This document shows, in pieces, positions 26,078-36,234 of a DNA stretch of 59,404 nucleotides; position 1 is the first letter of the stretch; each line of letters begins with the position of its first letter. The DNA comes from an uncultured Chlorobiaceae bacterium (lineage in GTDB: Bacteria; Bacteroidota; Chlorobiia; Chlorobiales; Chlorobiaceae), in NCBI GenBank assembly GCA_903869365.1, contig CAIPYV010000125.1:1-59404 (forward strand). The letters run 5' to 3'. Made by a program: the position numbers and the translations under genes. The notes beneath the pieces are model-generated. The model was not told the DNA's origin, made no database searches, and was given only the letters and a program-made list of their open reading frames with translations.

Positions 26078-27331
26078 CTATCGCTGCTGCTTTTTAACAA
26101 GGCATCCCTCTTTGAGCTGACTGGTAATGGCTGTGTAGCTTCCTGATACAACCTCTTCTCCTTTTGTGAGTCCCTCGGTGATAATAATATGGGTATTGTC
26201 TGTTGTACCGGTTTTAACCGGACGGAATGACGCTTTACCTGATTTGATGACAAATACCCCTTGCTGGCTCTCGGTTATTTTGGTTTTGGCAGCGATGGTT
26301 ACCGTGTTTTTTTCAGGTATCTCTCTTTCGGCAGTTCCGGGTGCGCTTCTGATGGTCACGCTTTGAATAGGGACGACAAGGGCGTTGTTAACCCGTTGAG
26401 ATTCAATATCTGCTGTAGCACTCATGCCAGGTTTAAGCAGGCGATCATGGTTGAGAATATGAATCTTGACCGAAAAATTGGTGACCTCCTCCTGTGTTCC
26501 GGTAGCCTTGGAAATGGCTGAATTCGATATTTCATGCACCACTCCCTGAAATATTCGATCCCCGAAAGCATCGACCTTGATAGAAACCGGATTGCCGGGT
26601 TTGACATTGACAATGTCGTTTTCATTGACCTCAACTTTGACCTGCATGCTGTCCAGGTTGGCAAGCCGGAGAACTTCGGTACCCGGGAACTGCCCTGTAC
26701 CGACAACACGTTCGCCAAGCTTGTTGTTCAGAACAATGATGGAGCCGCTGATCGGAGCACGGACCACAGTCTTTTTGAGACGATCCTGATTCTGGTCAAG
26801 CAGGCTTTTGTTCTGTTCTATGGCATGAAGAGAAGCCTGGTAGATGGCTCGAGCCGCTTCAACATTGGTTTTAGATGCCATGTAATCAGTTTCGGAGATC
26901 AGTTTATCCTTGAACAGAAGCTGGGCTTTGTGAAAGTCATCTTCCGACTTCAGTTTTTTTGATCGTGATTCAAGACTTTGTGATTTGGCGGAATTAAGCT
27001 GGGCAAGGCTCTGCTCAACCTGATTAATATAGAGGTCAGGCTGAATTTTAAGCAGCAGATCCCCTTTTGTTACGCTCTGTCCGTCCTGGATGGGCAGTTC
27101 AATAATTTCACCAGAAACGTCCGGTGAAATGGCAACAACAAGAACAGGTTCTATTTTTCCCGTTGCGGTAACGATATGGACAACCTCTTTTATGGAAACC
27201 TTTTCGGTTGTGACCTCGATGGGTTTTTCCCGGAGGCTTAGAAAAGCGAACATTGCTCCTCCTGCAACGAGAATTACTGCAAGGGTGATCAATATGGTGT
27301 TGCGATTCAACAGGGATTTCTGTTTGCTCAT
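26078..27331 (-). CDS. HlyD/MacA-type membrane fusion protein
   Basis: 417 residues. One N-terminal membrane anchor ([20 protein letters not shown]), a lipoyl/barrel-sandwich half ([21 protein letters not shown]), a coiled-coil hairpin (about 95-185, rich in [20 protein letters not shown]) and a second lipoyl half ([21 protein letters not shown]), then beta-barrel domains. It bridges the inner-membrane permeases and TolC through the periplasm. It follows the TolC gene by 24 bases and precedes the ATPase by 7. Confidence 0.93.
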   Translation of the reverse strand: MSKQKSLLNRNTILITLAVILVAGGAMFAFLSLREKPIEVTTEKVSIKEVVHIVTATGKIEPVLVVAISPDVSGEIIELPIQDGQSVTKGDLLLKIQPDLYINQVEQSLAQLNSAKSQSLESRSKKLKSEDDFHKAQLLFKDKLISETDYMASKTNVEAARAIYQASLHAIEQNKSLLDQNQDRLKKTVVRAPISGSIIVLNNKLGERVVGTGQFPGTEVLRLANLDSMQVKVEVNENDIVNVKPGNPVSIKVDAFGDRIFQGVVHEISNSAISKATGTQEEVTNFSVKIHILNHDRLLKPGMSATADIESQRVNNALVVPIQSVTIRSAPGTAEREIPEKNTVTIAAKTKITESQQGVFVIKSGKASFRPVKTGTTDNTHIIITEGLTKGEEVVSGSYTAITSQLKEGCLVKKQQR

Positions 27332-27355
27332 GGATTGCTTACTGGATTCTGGTTG

Positions 27356-28816
27356 CTATGGTATGGCTATGGTGCCAGTCGCGAAATCAAGAACGCTTTT
27401 TTGAAGCGCCAGATTATAGGTGGCCTGTGAAAGATTGGAGCGTGCATTGAAAAGAGAGGCACGTGCTGCGCTGAGTTCAACAAAACCAGTTGCTCCGAGC
27501 TCATATTTTCTCTTGATGTCTTCAAAAGCTGAGCTTGATGCTGTCAGGCTGACTTTGGATGTTTCGATTTGCATTAATGCTGCGGCATAGTCATTGGTCG
27601 CAAGTTGAAGGTCAAGGATGATGTTATTTTTCAGATCCTCATAATCAAGCTTTTGGTTGAGATGGTTGATTTTGGTTGATTCCACATTGTAGTGTCTCTG
27701 GAAACCGTCGAATATCGACCAGCTGAGGTTCACTCCCACAGAGTATCCAATTGAGTTTCGCAGCTGATCTGAGAGGGGAGGATAGGAATATTCTGTGCTA
27801 TATCCACTGTAGCTCTGTCGCAGAAACCCTGTTCCGCCACTACTTGCATTGACGTTAAGGTCCAGACGTGGAAACCATGCCGCTCTGGATTGTGTTATCT
27901 GCCATTCTGCTGCCTTGGTCTCAAGACTCTTGCTTTTCAGGTCGCTTCGACGTTCAAGGGCAATGGTGACAAGAGAGTCAATATCGGGCTTCGAAGAAAG
28001 GAGAACGTTCAGTTCGCTCTTGGCAGGTTCAAGAGAAATGTTACTCATCGGGTCGATCTGCAGCCGACGAAGCAATTCGAGGAGACTGCGCTTCATTCGA
28101 GTTTCTGCCTGAAGAACAGAGAGGCTGCTTTCGGCCGCCGCGGCCTGTTGCTGATAGAGATCAGTTCTGGATTTAAGGCCGATCTGAAATTGCCGGTCAG
28201 TAAGGGTAAGCTGATTTTTAACCGACAGGAGATTTTCACGGGCAATATCAAGAAGTTCCCGGTTCAGAAGTACCTGGAAATAATACTGGGTAACATCATA
28301 GACTATGGTCTGGAGCGCCCGTGACAGGGTGTATTCAGCTGCTTTTTCTTTATTGAGCGCCGATTGCAGGGATGCGTAATCACTGAAACCATTGAAAAGA
28401 TTCAGGGAGGTTGTAAGAGTGAGATTAAGCGATTCGCTCTCTGTTTTGATTTTGAAGGGAGGAATGGAAGGGTCATATTGAACAAAGCTTTTGCTGAGCG
28501 AATAGGGCGTAAAGCTGGTCGAAAAAGAAATCTTTGGAAGGAAGGCCCCGTAACTTCTCAAAACATCAGCACCCTGCAGCCTCAGGGTGTATTTCGCTTT
28601 CTTGGCTGCTGTGGCATTGTTCAGCGCTATCTCGATACTGTTGGCAAGAGAGAGCGTTTTTTCCTTCACTTCGGTGCCCGTAACGGCTGAAGGTTGCGCA
28701 AGAACGAGCGCTGCAATACAGAGAGATAGAAATAACCGTAAAACCAAAATACTGTGTTCTAACCGTTTAGTTGTCATTGTTGAGGTGAATATAATGACTT
28801 CTATACGTTCAGTCAT
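27356..28816 (-). CDS. TolC-family outer-membrane efflux protein
   Basis: 486 residues from the ATG at 28816, which has AAGGA upstream; a start at 28777 (MTTKRLEHS) would give a tighter signal peptide but lacks a ribosome site. Hydrophobic signal LFLSLCIAALVLAQPSA. Two TolC repeats follow: the first around LSLANSIEIALNNATAAKKA and LNLTLTTSLNLFNGFSDYAS, the second around VTIALERRSDLKSKSLETKA and VGVNLSWSIFDGFQRHYNVE. It forms the trimeric channel-tunnel for the MFP and permease genes that follow. It is the first gene of the five-gene exporter operon and starts 44 bases after the TPR gene. Confidence 0.92.
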   Translation of the reverse strand: MTERIEVIIFTSTMTTKRLEHSILVLRLFLSLCIAALVLAQPSAVTGTEVKEKTLSLANSIEIALNNATAAKKAKYTLRLQGADVLRSYGAFLPKISFSTSFTPYSLSKSFVQYDPSIPPFKIKTESESLNLTLTTSLNLFNGFSDYASLQSALNKEKAAEYTLSRALQTIVYDVTQYYFQVLLNRELLDIARENLLSVKNQLTLTDRQFQIGLKSRTDLYQQQAAAAESSLSVLQAETRMKRSLLELLRRLQIDPMSNISLEPAKSELNVLLSSKPDIDSLVTIALERRSDLKSKSLETKAAEWQITQSRAAWFPRLDLNVNASSGGTGFLRQSYSGYSTEYSYPPLSDQLRNSIGYSVGVNLSWSIFDGFQRHYNVESTKINHLNQKLDYEDLKNNIILDLQLATNDYAAALMQIETSKVSLTASSSAFEDIKRKYELGATGFVELSAARASLFNARSNLSQATYNLALQKSVLDFATGTIAIP

Positions 28817-28860
28817 GCTAAATAATTCCTTTCACTGAAGGTAGCCGGAACAGTTCAGTG

Positions 28861-29481
28861 TTAAAGGCGATTCAGGAGTGAATCAATCTCTTCCCTGTAA
28901 TGTTCAGCGTTGTGTGGTTTCAGCTCTATGAGAATCGTATAGATTTTTATGGCTTTTTTGTAGGCTCCTTGCGCTGTAAAAAGATTGGCTAAGCTTTCCG
29001 TCGGTACAGCAATGGCGGTATCATCCGGAAAAGGCTGCTTTTGTTCAAAAATTGAAGTTGGGTCAGAGTTTTCAGACGCATGTACCGGACTGAATTTCAT
29101 GAGTGCCGCTGTGATCTTTTCAAGTTCATCGGAGACAGGGTCGAATATGGGAGATGAGCTACAGTTTTCTTCTCTTTCACCTGAAGCCTGAAGGTCAGCG
29201 AGTTCTGCCCATGCAATCTGGTTGGCAGGAGCAATAATGCAGCATTTCCGTAAATGTTCTCCGGCAAGAGCGTGGTTGTCAAGACCTCGGAACGCTTTTG
29301 CGCATAACAGGTGAAAAAGATATGAGTCCGAAAAATAGTCGGACATTGGTATAAGTTTGTCAAGACCAGACTTGAATTTTCGTCTCGACAGGTCAAGCGA
29401 AACCTCTGCAAAAAAAAGATGTGGTTTACTCATCATGGCATTACCCTCTTCCTGCTTGGTATCAGAGTAAGTAAAGGTCAT
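28861..29481 (-). CDS. Tetratricopeptide-repeat hypothetical protein
   Basis: 206 residues. Two regions look like TPR helical pairs: near the N-terminus ([20 protein letters not shown] to [18 protein letters not shown]) and at the C-terminus ([20 protein letters not shown], then [18 protein letters not shown]). An acidic, serine-rich linker joins them. No signal peptide. Its ATG overlaps the ddl stop (ATGA), so it is translationally coupled to ddl. A role in protein-protein contact near cell-wall synthesis is only a guess from that coupling. Confidence 0.7.
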   Translation of the reverse strand: MTFTYSDTKQEEGNAMMSKPHLFFAEVSLDLSRRKFKSGLDKLIPMSDYFSDSYLFHLLCAKAFRGLDNHALAGEHLRKCCIIAPANQIAWAELADLQASGEREENCSSSPIFDPVSDELEKITAALMKFSPVHASENSDPTSIFEQKQPFPDDTAIAVPTESLANLFTAQGAYKKAIKIYTILIELKPHNAEHYREEIDSLLNRL

Positions 29482-30584
29482 GATTTGCTCTCAGCAAAGG
29501 TGCATGGTTCGTTCTTTTCAAGTGCGAGCATCAGCAGTCGATCTGCGAGTTCCGGAAAACCTATGCCGGTCGCCTCCATGAGCCTCGGAAACATACTGAT
29601 ATCGGTAAAGCCCGGAATGGTATTGACTTCGTTGAGTATCACGGCTCCACTCTCTTCCTCAACAAAAAAGTCAATTCTTGACATACCCTTGCATCCAAGT
29701 GCCTTGTACACCTTGAGTGCGGCAGCTTGGACCTCTTTTTGAAGTTCACCGGGAATACGGGCAGGAATAAAAAGCTTTGCCGTGTTGCGAATGTATTTGT
29801 CCTGATAGTCATAAAAGTCGCCACCTGGCTCTATTTCACCGCATATTGAGACTTGCGGCAACTCATTGCCGAGCACGGCAACCTCGATCTCCCTTCCTGT
29901 CATTGCTTTTTCAACAAGTACTTTCGAGTCCAGCGAGCAGGCACGTTCAAGGGCTGCAGGCAGTTGTTCGAAACAATGTACTTTTGAAATTCCTACCGAA
30001 GAGCCGAAATGAGCTGGTTTGATAAAAAATGGGTAGTCGAACTCATGTTCGATGCTTTCATGAACCCTTTCAGGGTCAGCATGGTAATCGGAGCTGAACA
30101 CTGTTATGGATGGGGCTACAACCAGACCGGCATCAACAGCACACAGTTTCGTGAGTGCCTTGTCCATGGTCAGTGCTGAGGCGAGAACCCCGCACCCGGT
30201 ATAGGGAACGCCGCAGGTATCAAGAAAACCCTGAATACGGCCGTCTTCTCCATACGAACCGTGGAGAGCAAGAAATGCGACATCAATACCTGCCGCCTTG
30301 AAATCAAGATCGAATGGCTTTTGATTGGTTTGCTGAACCATGTTCCTGAGATGTTTGGACACTGATTCAGGCGATGAAGCTCTCAAAAGAGCCGACAGAT
30401 CTAAGTTCAGAATGTCTCGGGCTATGCCTTCACAGAGCCATACGCCTTCATGGGTGATATAGAGCGGTATGATTCTGTAGCGTTCAGTGCTGATATTCGC
30501 TCCTATTGATCTTGCCGAGATAATCGATATTTCATGTTCAGCTGATCTGCCTCCAAAAATAAGAGCAACAGTGATAAGTTGCAT
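29478..30584 (-). CDS. ddl: D-alanine--D-alanine ligase
   Basis: 368 residues, the longer VanA/DdlA-like form. It joins two D-alanines for the peptidoglycan stem. Visible: [20 protein letters not shown] at the N-terminus, the [20 protein letters not shown] segment, [17 protein letters not shown]-grasp residues around EVAVLGN, and the C-terminal [20 protein letters not shown] then [14 protein letters not shown]. It stands apart from the usual mur cluster. The TPR gene overlaps its stop. Confidence 0.95.
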   Translation of the reverse strand: MQLITVALIFGGRSAEHEISIISARSIGANISTERYRIIPLYITHEGVWLCEGIARDILNLDLSALLRASSPESVSKHLRNMVQQTNQKPFDLDFKAAGIDVAFLALHGSYGEDGRIQGFLDTCGVPYTGCGVLASALTMDKALTKLCAVDAGLVVAPSITVFSSDYHADPERVHESIEHEFDYPFFIKPAHFGSSVGISKVHCFEQLPAALERACSLDSKVLVEKAMTGREIEVAVLGNELPQVSICGEIEPGGDFYDYQDKYIRNTAKLFIPARIPGELQKEVQAAALKVYKALGCKGMSRIDFFVEEESGAVILNEVNTIPGFTDISMFPRLMEATGIGFPELADRLLMLALEKNEPCTFAESKS

Positions 30585-30861
30585 GGGTGCTTTTGTAACG
30601 GTTAAAGATGATTATGCTCCAAGGGCGACAGCTTCGTCCAAAGCGGGTGGGACATCAACATATTTTCGCAAAATACCCGTATCGATGGACACAAACAATG
30701 TAACAGGCAAAAAAAATCAGAAAATGAGCTTTCTCCTCTCAGTGGATGGCAACTTTCGTATTATTGACGTCAATGCTTTCTCTTTTTGTAGCAATATCCT
30801 TTTTCAACTATCTTTGCATTTTATTATTTCGTGTTTTCATCTATCCGTAAGGATTTGAGCT

Positions 30862-31683
30862 GTGAATGTCATTTTTTCCAAGGTTTATTATATTGATACC
30901 GGCTTGCATTCTGGTGAGGAAAATATGGAGTTTGACCGGCGCCTCATGGCGGCATTTCTTGATGGCCGGTTTCAGCGCTATTATGGACAGAAGAGTTGCC
31001 TATGGCGTTTTTATGCCTGGCAGCCTTATGCCGTTACTCTTGGGTACAATCAGGACGCATCGGGGATTGATGCCGACAAATGCCGCAGTGCAGGTATTGA
31101 TGTTGTCCGAAGGCCGACCGGCGGGCGGGCGGTTTTTCATGCTGATGAATTCACCTACAGCTTTTTTTCAGACTCTTCTGAACAGAATGCTGTGCTCTAC
31201 CGGATGGTTCACGAGGTGATTCAACTTGCTCTCGAAGGTCTGGGTATTCATGCAGAGTTCTGCCGATCGACACTGCAGAGAGCGCAGGGAGCGCAGACAG
31301 CTGGATCGGTCAGCTGTTTTACTGCATCGGCCCGCCATGAATTACAGGTGGAGGGGCGGAAATTGGTTGGTTCGGCACAACGCAAGAGCAGAAATGTACT
31401 TCTGCAGCATGGGTCGCTTCCGCTTTCAGGACGTCATAAAGATCTGTCTGAGTTTATTACTTTTTCTCAAGGGGATGCCTTCGAGAGTATCAGGGATGAA
31501 ATGGAACGAAAGACCATCTCGCTCGACGAGATTCTCGGCTACATTCCACAATACAACCGTCTGACGGAACTGATGCGGAATGCTCTTGAAAAGCGCTATG
31601 GTCTTGAGGTTGAAGAACTTTATCCCGATCAGTTGTCGGATATTCTCGAAGAGCATGAATTATCTAAACCATTAAAGCGGTAA
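30862..31683 (+). CDS. Lipoate ligase/octanoyltransferase (LplA/LipM family)
   Basis: 273 residues from the GTG at 30862, supported by AAGGA about 8 bases upstream. The biotin/lipoyl ligase fold is shown by [27 protein letters not shown] and the conserved lysine in [13 protein letters not shown] cysteine in [11 protein letters not shown] sits where LipM octanoyltransferases carry their catalytic cysteine, so transfer of octanoate from ACP is at least as likely as ATP-dependent lipoate ligation. It sits 5 bases before panB. The activity is not resolved by sequence. Confidence 0.85.
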   Translation: MNVIFSKVYYIDTGLHSGEENMEFDRRLMAAFLDGRFQRYYGQKSCLWRFYAWQPYAVTLGYNQDASGIDADKCRSAGIDVVRRPTGGRAVFHADEFTYSFFSDSSEQNAVLYRMVHEVIQLALEGLGIHAEFCRSTLQRAQGAQTAGSVSCFTASARHELQVEGRKLVGSAQRKSRNVLLQHGSLPLSGRHKDLSEFITFSQGDAFESIRDEMERKTISLDEILGYIPQYNRLTELMRNALEKRYGLEVEELYPDQLSDILEEHELSKPLKR

Positions 31684-31688
31684 GCACC

Positions 31689-32522
31689 ATGAACAGTCGC
31701 GCTCAACACAAAGCTTCTCATGTTACAACGAGAAGACTGCTTGATATGAAGCAGGGTGGCGAAAAAATCTCTGTATTGACAGCTTACGACTATACAATGG
31801 CAAGGATTCTTGACCGTGCCGGTGTTGATGTCATTCTTGTAGGCGATTCAGCAAGCAATGTTTTTTCCGGTCATAGTACGACACTGCCAATCACAATCGA
31901 TGAGATGATCTATCATGCGAAAGCCGTTGTCAGGGGAGTGAAAGACGAGACCAACAGGGCGATGGTGGTTATCGACATGCCGTTCATGAGTTATCAGCTT
32001 TCCGGTGAGGAGGCGCTGCGTAATGCAGGAAAGATCATGAAAGAGCATGAGTGTGATGCGGTAAAGCTGGAAGGGGGCAGCATTATTGCCGAAACCGTCA
32101 AGAGGATTACCGATGTCGGTATTCCGGTTATGGGCCATCTCGGCCTCATGCCGCAGTCGATTTATAAGTACGGCAGTTACAAGGTAAGAGCCCAGGAAGG
32201 GATGGAGGCTGCACAACTTCTTGAAGATGCCCGGGTTCTTGAAGAGGCTGGAGCATTTGCCATAGTGCTCGAAAAAATTCCATCTGCACTTGCAGCCGAA
32301 GTTACGAGTTCTCTTACCATTCCTACGATCGGTATTGGTGCAGGTGCGGAATGTGACGGCCAGGTTCTGGTTATCAACGATATCCTTGGCCTGAACAGGG
32401 AATTTCATCCTCGTTTTGTCCGCCGGTACACTGATTTAAACACGGTTATAGAAAATGTCGTCCGCCAGTACGTTCACGATGTCAGGGAGAAGGAGTTCCC
32501 TACAGCAGATGAAAGTTACTGA
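31689..32522 (+). CDS. panB: 3-methyl-2-oxobutanoate hydroxymethyltransferase
   Basis: 277 residues. Forms ketopantoate from ketoisovalerate and methylene-tetrahydrofolate, the first committed step to pantothenate and CoA. Motifs: [40 protein letters not shown] (metal-binding aspartate), [20 protein letters not shown] and [20 protein letters not shown]. The length is normal. It probably shares a transcript with the ligase just upstream. Confidence 0.96.
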   Translation: MNSRAQHKASHVTTRRLLDMKQGGEKISVLTAYDYTMARILDRAGVDVILVGDSASNVFSGHSTTLPITIDEMIYHAKAVVRGVKDETNRAMVVIDMPFMSYQLSGEEALRNAGKIMKEHECDAVKLEGGSIIAETVKRITDVGIPVMGHLGLMPQSIYKYGSYKVRAQEGMEAAQLLEDARVLEEAGAFAIVLEKIPSALAAEVTSSLTIPTIGIGAGAECDGQVLVINDILGLNREFHPRFVRRYTDLNTVIENVVRQYVHDVREKEFPTADESY

Positions 32523-32653
32523 GGGAGGCCTCTCTTCTTTTTTTCTGTTTAATATCTTGCTGAAAAGATTGTACTTTTCAAAGTAACACCCTAAAATGGC
32601 ACTGTTGTGCCTTTCCGGATAATCTTTATTCTGATGTTCGATACTTTTATTAT

Positions 32654-33454
32654 ATGGATGATTCTGGTAAAAAAAAGGCTCTGAAACGCTACCCTCCTTT
32701 TCTGAAAAACAGTTCACAGGATCGTCCACAGTTATTTTCGTTCGTCTCGCGTTCATTCGTTCCGTCCGTTTTTACCGTCATGAACATGGTTTCCGGCTAT
32801 ATCGCCATTGTTATGGCTGGAGAGGGAAGTTTTATGACGGCATGCTGGTTTATTATTCTTGCCGCTTTTTTTGATACCATCGATGGGTTTGTGGCCAGAA
32901 TCACCAATGGCACCTCTGATTTTGGAGTTGAGCTCGACTCACTGTCAGATCTTGTCTCTTTCGGAGCGGCTCCGGCATATCTTATCTACAAGTTCGGTCT
33001 TGAAAGTCTGCCGGGGATTACTGGTATATGTGTCAGTGCTCTGCTCATGATCGGCAGCGGTCTGAGGCTTGCGCGATTTAATATCAGCATGATCGGCTAT
33101 ACCAAAGAATCCTTCTCCGGTCTCCCGACTCCGGCTCAGGCGTTAACCATAGCAGGCTTTGTTCTCTGGATGAGCGTTGACCCCGTTTTTCCCGCAAAGT
33201 CGATGCATGTTGTCCTGGCATGGCTTTCTACTGCGCTTTCCATACTCATGGTCAGTAAGGTGAATTATGATGCTCTCCCAAAGCCAACGGTAGAATCTTT
33301 CCGGCAGAAGCCTCTGCAGATGTCACTCTATATTGTTGCCATTTTCTGTGTTCTTCTCTTTCATGCCAAGGCTTTTTTTCTTGCCATGTTATTGTATATT
33401 CTGCTCGGTATTGTTCGGTCGTTCACTTTGTTGTGCCGTCAATGGCAGCTTTGA
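32654..33454 (+). CDS. pssA: CDP-diacylglycerol--serine O-phosphatidyltransferase
   Basis: 266 residues, an integral membrane enzyme making phosphatidylserine. The CDP-alcohol phosphotransferase motif is complete: DTIDGFVARITNGTSDFGVE followed by LDSLSD (D-x2-DG-x2-AR-x8-G-x3-D-x3-D). Six or more hydrophobic segments surround it. A basic N-terminus (KKKALKRYPPFLKN) precedes the first helix. It lies upstream of purS with a 30-base gap. Confidence 0.93.
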   Translation: MDDSGKKKALKRYPPFLKNSSQDRPQLFSFVSRSFVPSVFTVMNMVSGYIAIVMAGEGSFMTACWFIILAAFFDTIDGFVARITNGTSDFGVELDSLSDLVSFGAAPAYLIYKFGLESLPGITGICVSALLMIGSGLRLARFNISMIGYTKESFSGLPTPAQALTIAGFVLWMSVDPVFPAKSMHVVLAWLSTALSILMVSKVNYDALPKPTVESFRQKPLQMSLYIVAIFCVLLFHAKAFFLAMLLYILLGIVRSFTLLCRQWQL

Positions 33455-33484
33455 ATTTTTTTCCATTCAACTATACCTCTCATA

Positions 33485-33739
33485 ATGCCCTATACTGCAA
33501 AAATCAAGGTTACCCTTCGACAGTCGATTCTTGATGTTCAAGGAAAAGCCGTAGAGCATGCATTGAAAAATCTTGGCTATGGTACCGTGGAGTCGGCCAG
33601 AATTGGTAAGTATATCGAAGTGACTATCAATGAACAGGATCAGCTTCAAGCCGAACGCATTGCCAATGAGATTTCTCAGAAACTGTTATCGAATCCGGTT
33701 ATGGAAAATTATTCCTTTGAGCTGGAACCCGTTAAATAA
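33485..33739 (+). CDS. purS: Phosphoribosylformylglycinamidine synthase subunit PurS
   Basis: 84 residues, the usual PurS size. KIKVTLRQSILDVQGKAVEH and ALKNLGYGTVESARIGKYIE are diagnostic. PurS bridges PurL and PurQ in the three-part FGAM synthase. purQ follows 13 bases later; purL is not in the window. Confidence 0.95.
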   Translation: MPYTAKIKVTLRQSILDVQGKAVEHALKNLGYGTVESARIGKYIEVTINEQDQLQAERIANEISQKLLSNPVMENYSFELEPVK

Positions 33740-33752
33740 ATAGCATTCAACT

Positions 33753-34457
33753 ATGGCAGATGTACTTGTAGGCGTTGTTGTTTTTCCCGGTTCAAACTGT
33801 GATCATGACACTGAATATGCTGTAGCTTCTTTTGATGGTCTCAGGCCGGTTATGCTCTGGCATAATGAGCATGATCTTAAAGGGGCACAGGCAATTATTC
33901 TCCCTGGCGGTTTTTCCTATGGCGACTATCTGCGAGCTGGCTCAATTGCCCGTTTTTCACCGATCATGCAGGAGGTTATCGAGTTCGCACGCAAGGGTTT
34001 TCCTGTACTTGGCATCTGCAATGGATTTCAGGTATTGCTTGAAAGCGGCCTGCTTGAAGGCGCTCTTTCCCGGAACAGAGATAAAAAGTTTCTCTGCTGT
34101 CAGACAAACATCAGACCTGTAAACTGCTCTACGATCTTTACCACCCGGTATAAAGAGGATGATGTGCTCACGATACCCATCGCACATGGTGAAGGTAACT
34201 ACTTTGCCCCTTCTGAAGTGATCGAAAGCCTTGAAGAGCACGACCAGATTGTTTTTAAATATACCGACGCAGCGGGTGAGGTAACCGATGCAGCCAATCC
34301 TAATGGTTCACTGAAAAATATTGCCGGTATCATTAATCGCCAGGGCAATGTCCTCGGCCTTATGCCGCATCCGGAAAGAGCCAGTGAAAAGCTGCTCGGA
34401 TCGCTTGACGGAAGACCACTGTTTGAATCGCTCTACCAGCATATTCTCGGCTCGTAA
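33753..34457 (+). CDS. purQ: Phosphoribosylformylglycinamidine synthase glutaminase subunit PurQ
   Basis: 234 residues, a class I glutamine amidotransferase supplying ammonia for FGAM synthesis. The nucleophile cysteine is in [11 protein letters not shown], and the His/Glu pair in [23 protein letters not shown] and [14 protein letters not shown] are typical of PurQ. It forms a pair with purS. The degraded island begins just after its stop. Confidence 0.96.
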   Translation: MADVLVGVVVFPGSNCDHDTEYAVASFDGLRPVMLWHNEHDLKGAQAIILPGGFSYGDYLRAGSIARFSPIMQEVIEFARKGFPVLGICNGFQVLLESGLLEGALSRNRDKKFLCCQTNIRPVNCSTIFTTRYKEDDVLTIPIAHGEGNYFAPSEVIESLEEHDQIVFKYTDAAGEVTDAANPNGSLKNIAGIINRQGNVLGLMPHPERASEKLLGSLDGRPLFESLYQHILGS

Positions 34458-34573
34458 TAGTTGGCGGTGTTATAGGTACCTTTCACCGTACGGCCGAAGC
34501 TCCATCACCTTGTTTCACTGGTTGATCGGAAATTCATCGATGGGTACAAAGCGCATCATTTGAAACCAATTCC

Positions 34574-34841
34574 AGCAGAGACATCAAAGACGGAATCTTA
34601 GTACACAAGCAGACCAAGACAGGAAGCAACAAGCATCTCCCAATCTCGAAAACAGCGATGGCATATCTTGACCAGCAGAAGAAACCTGGTGATCTGCAAT
34701 TTTTCTATACCACAAAAACAGTTTTTTAAGCGATGGGTGAAGGCCTCAGGCATAAAAAAGAACATCACCATGCACACCTACGCAACTCTTCTCCTCACCG
34801 CAGGCGTTGACCTTTTCACCGTCAGCAACCTGTTAGGGTGA
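34574..34841 (+). pseudogene. Tyrosine recombinase (integrase), C-terminal remnant
   Basis: Two adjacent frames give recognisable integrase sequence. The first reads RDIKDGILVHKQTKTGSNKH, LPISKTAMAYLDQ, up to a TAA at 34727. Skipping one T of the T6 run at 34722-34727 continues as FKRWVKASGIKKNITMHTYA, TLLLTAGVDLFTVSNLLG. A further one-base shift at GGG would read on as DKNAMLGIHV. The usual HTARHTxAT box has lost four residues, including the catalytic arginine. There are thus at least two indels, a deletion and no N-terminus. It lies directly after purQ, and marks a former mobile element. The 34458-34573 stretch before it holds nothing that I can assign. Confidence 0.8.
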
Positions 34842-34978
34842 CAAAAATGCCATGCTTGGTATTCATGTTTTTCCTAACTTTACCTCCGCACTCAGCAATA
34901 AATTGTGGTAAATTAAACCGATAAATCAGGCAAGGTTTGAAAAAATGTAGAGGTAAAGAAAGAGGGATAAAAGAGACT

Positions 34979-35761
34979 ATGCAAAATTTAATATCAGAGA
35001 AGCAAGACGATTCATCCGTCAAGAACACCGCCGATGTTCTCTCATCCTTCCATGACAAATTTATTTGTGGTGACGCACTGGATGTGATGCGCAAGATGCC
35101 AGATTCTTGTTTGGATCTTGTCGTGACCTCCCCGCCGTACAACCTGAAAAATTCCACAGGTCATGGTATGAAGGACGGACGAGGTGGCAAGTGGGCTAAC
35201 GCCGCTCTTGTCAATGGGTACACGGACCATAATGATAACATGCCACATGATGAATATGCCAAATGGCAGCGTGATTGTTTAACGGAAATGTTTCGGCTGA
35301 TTAAGGATAATGGAGCAATTTTTTACAATCACAAATGGAGAGTACAGGCGGGTCTGCTGCAAGATCGTCAAGATATAGTCGCTGGCTTTCCTGTGCGGCA
35401 AATAATAATTTGGCGAAGGAAAGGAGGGTTCAACTTCAATAAGGGTTATTTTTTACCTACTTACGAAGTAATCTATATGATATGTAAAAAAGATTTTGTC
35501 TTGGCTAAGGGAGCGAACTCTCACGGTGATATTTGGGAATTCACTCAAGAGATGAAGAATGAACATCCCGCACCTTTCCCTGTGGCTCTTATTGAACGTA
35601 TTATATCAAGTACTGATGCTCAGATTATTTTAGACCCTTTTATGGGAAGTGGTACGACTGCTGTCGCTGCTAAAAAGCTTAATCGCAATTTTGTCGGTAT
35701 TGAGTTATCGTCAGAATACGTTGAGTTATCAAAAAAGCGCTTAGACTCCGAGAAAGATTAA
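34979..35761 (+). CDS. Orphan site-specific DNA methyltransferase (beta class, TSPPY type)
   Basis: 260 residues from the ATG at 34979; the longer frame would need a TTG at 34937. Catalytic motif IV is DLVVTSPPYNLKN near residue 45, and AdoMet motif I comes late as ILDPFMGSGTTAVAAKKLN, an order typical of beta-class amino-methyltransferases. TSPPY favours N4-cytosine or N6-adenine modification of a short target. HGDIWEFTQEMKNEHPAPFP is the usual pre-motif I region. No restriction enzyme gene is adjacent, and the gene lies between an integrase remnant and a gene fragment. It is therefore an orphan or the survivor of a lost restriction-modification system. Confidence 0.9.
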   Translation: MQNLISEKQDDSSVKNTADVLSSFHDKFICGDALDVMRKMPDSCLDLVVTSPPYNLKNSTGHGMKDGRGGKWANAALVNGYTDHNDNMPHDEYAKWQRDCLTEMFRLIKDNGAIFYNHKWRVQAGLLQDRQDIVAGFPVRQIIIWRRKGGFNFNKGYFLPTYEVIYMICKKDFVLAKGANSHGDIWEFTQEMKNEHPAPFPVALIERIISSTDAQIILDPFMGSGTTAVAAKKLNRNFVGIELSSEYVELSKKRLDSEKD

Positions 35762-35850
35762 GAGACTGGCATCAGGGAAAAAAAGAGAACCTTTAGTCAC
35801 TTCATACCAACCATAGATCTCCGTAAAGTCGTGGCTTTTTTATTGCGGAG

Positions 35851-36018
35851 TTGTTCTATGTCAAGCGGTACGACGAACGCTATGTCTGGACAGTCATAGA
35901 AAGCGATGATGGCCAGTGGTACTTGAGCCCTGGTTTCCATTTCATTAACCGTATCGGCTACATTATCACAAAGCAACCACACGACGACGTATGTGATGTT
36001 AAAATAGACCTGCAATAA
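35851..36018 (+). pseudogene. Small ORF or gene fragment after the methyltransferase
   Basis: An open frame from an upstream TAA (35824) to the TAA at 36016-36018 encodes ELFYVKRYDERYVWTVIESD, then DGQWYLSPGFHFINRIGYII, then a short acidic end. The composition is clearly protein-like, but the only start is a TTG at 35851, so it may be a 55-residue gene or the 3' end of a broken one. I do not recognise the family. The minus-strand ORF over the same bases (35797-36063) reads as its shadow. The remaining parts of the 35762-36234 spacer hold the hairpin at 36118 and nothing else clear. Confidence 0.4.
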
Positions 36019-36117
36019 ACACCTGAACCTTGGATCGCAATCCTGCAATCCGTCATTGATCAAAAACGAAAGAGTTGGAATGACTCATTAAATGTGTTAG
36101 TTTTAAGCATACTCGTT

Positions 36118-36152
36118 GCCTCCCGACCGGTCATTGGGGGGCTTTATTTTTT
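36118..36152 (+). terminator. Intrinsic terminator at the end of the island
   Basis: GCCTCCC (36118-36124) pairs with GGGGGGC (36136-36142), one G-U pair included, over an 11-base loop, followed by TTTATTTTTT. It would stop plus-strand transcripts from the methyltransferase/fragment region before the MFS gene. Confidence 0.75.
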
Positions 36153-36234
36153 ATCGGAAATGTTGCTTTTTGTAGCTATTTAGGCACTCTTTGCAAAAAT
36201 CAAATGTCTGTATAAATCATTATATGTATCAGTT

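Noticed and set aside
26071-26253. Extended N-terminus for the exporter ATPase (61 extra codons)
   Set aside because: It overlaps the MFP gene in another frame and has no ATPase-like sequence; the ATG at 26070 fits the family.
31848-32408. 186-codon minus-strand ORF
   Set aside because: Antisense to panB, which is complete.
32523-32560. GAGGGAGGCCTC plus T-run after panB as a terminator
   Set aside because: Only a 4-bp stem can form; too weak to call.
35797-36063. 88-codon minus-strand ORF
   Set aside because: Antisense to the FYVKRYDERYVW fragment, which looks more protein-like; no ribosome site and no recognisable domain.
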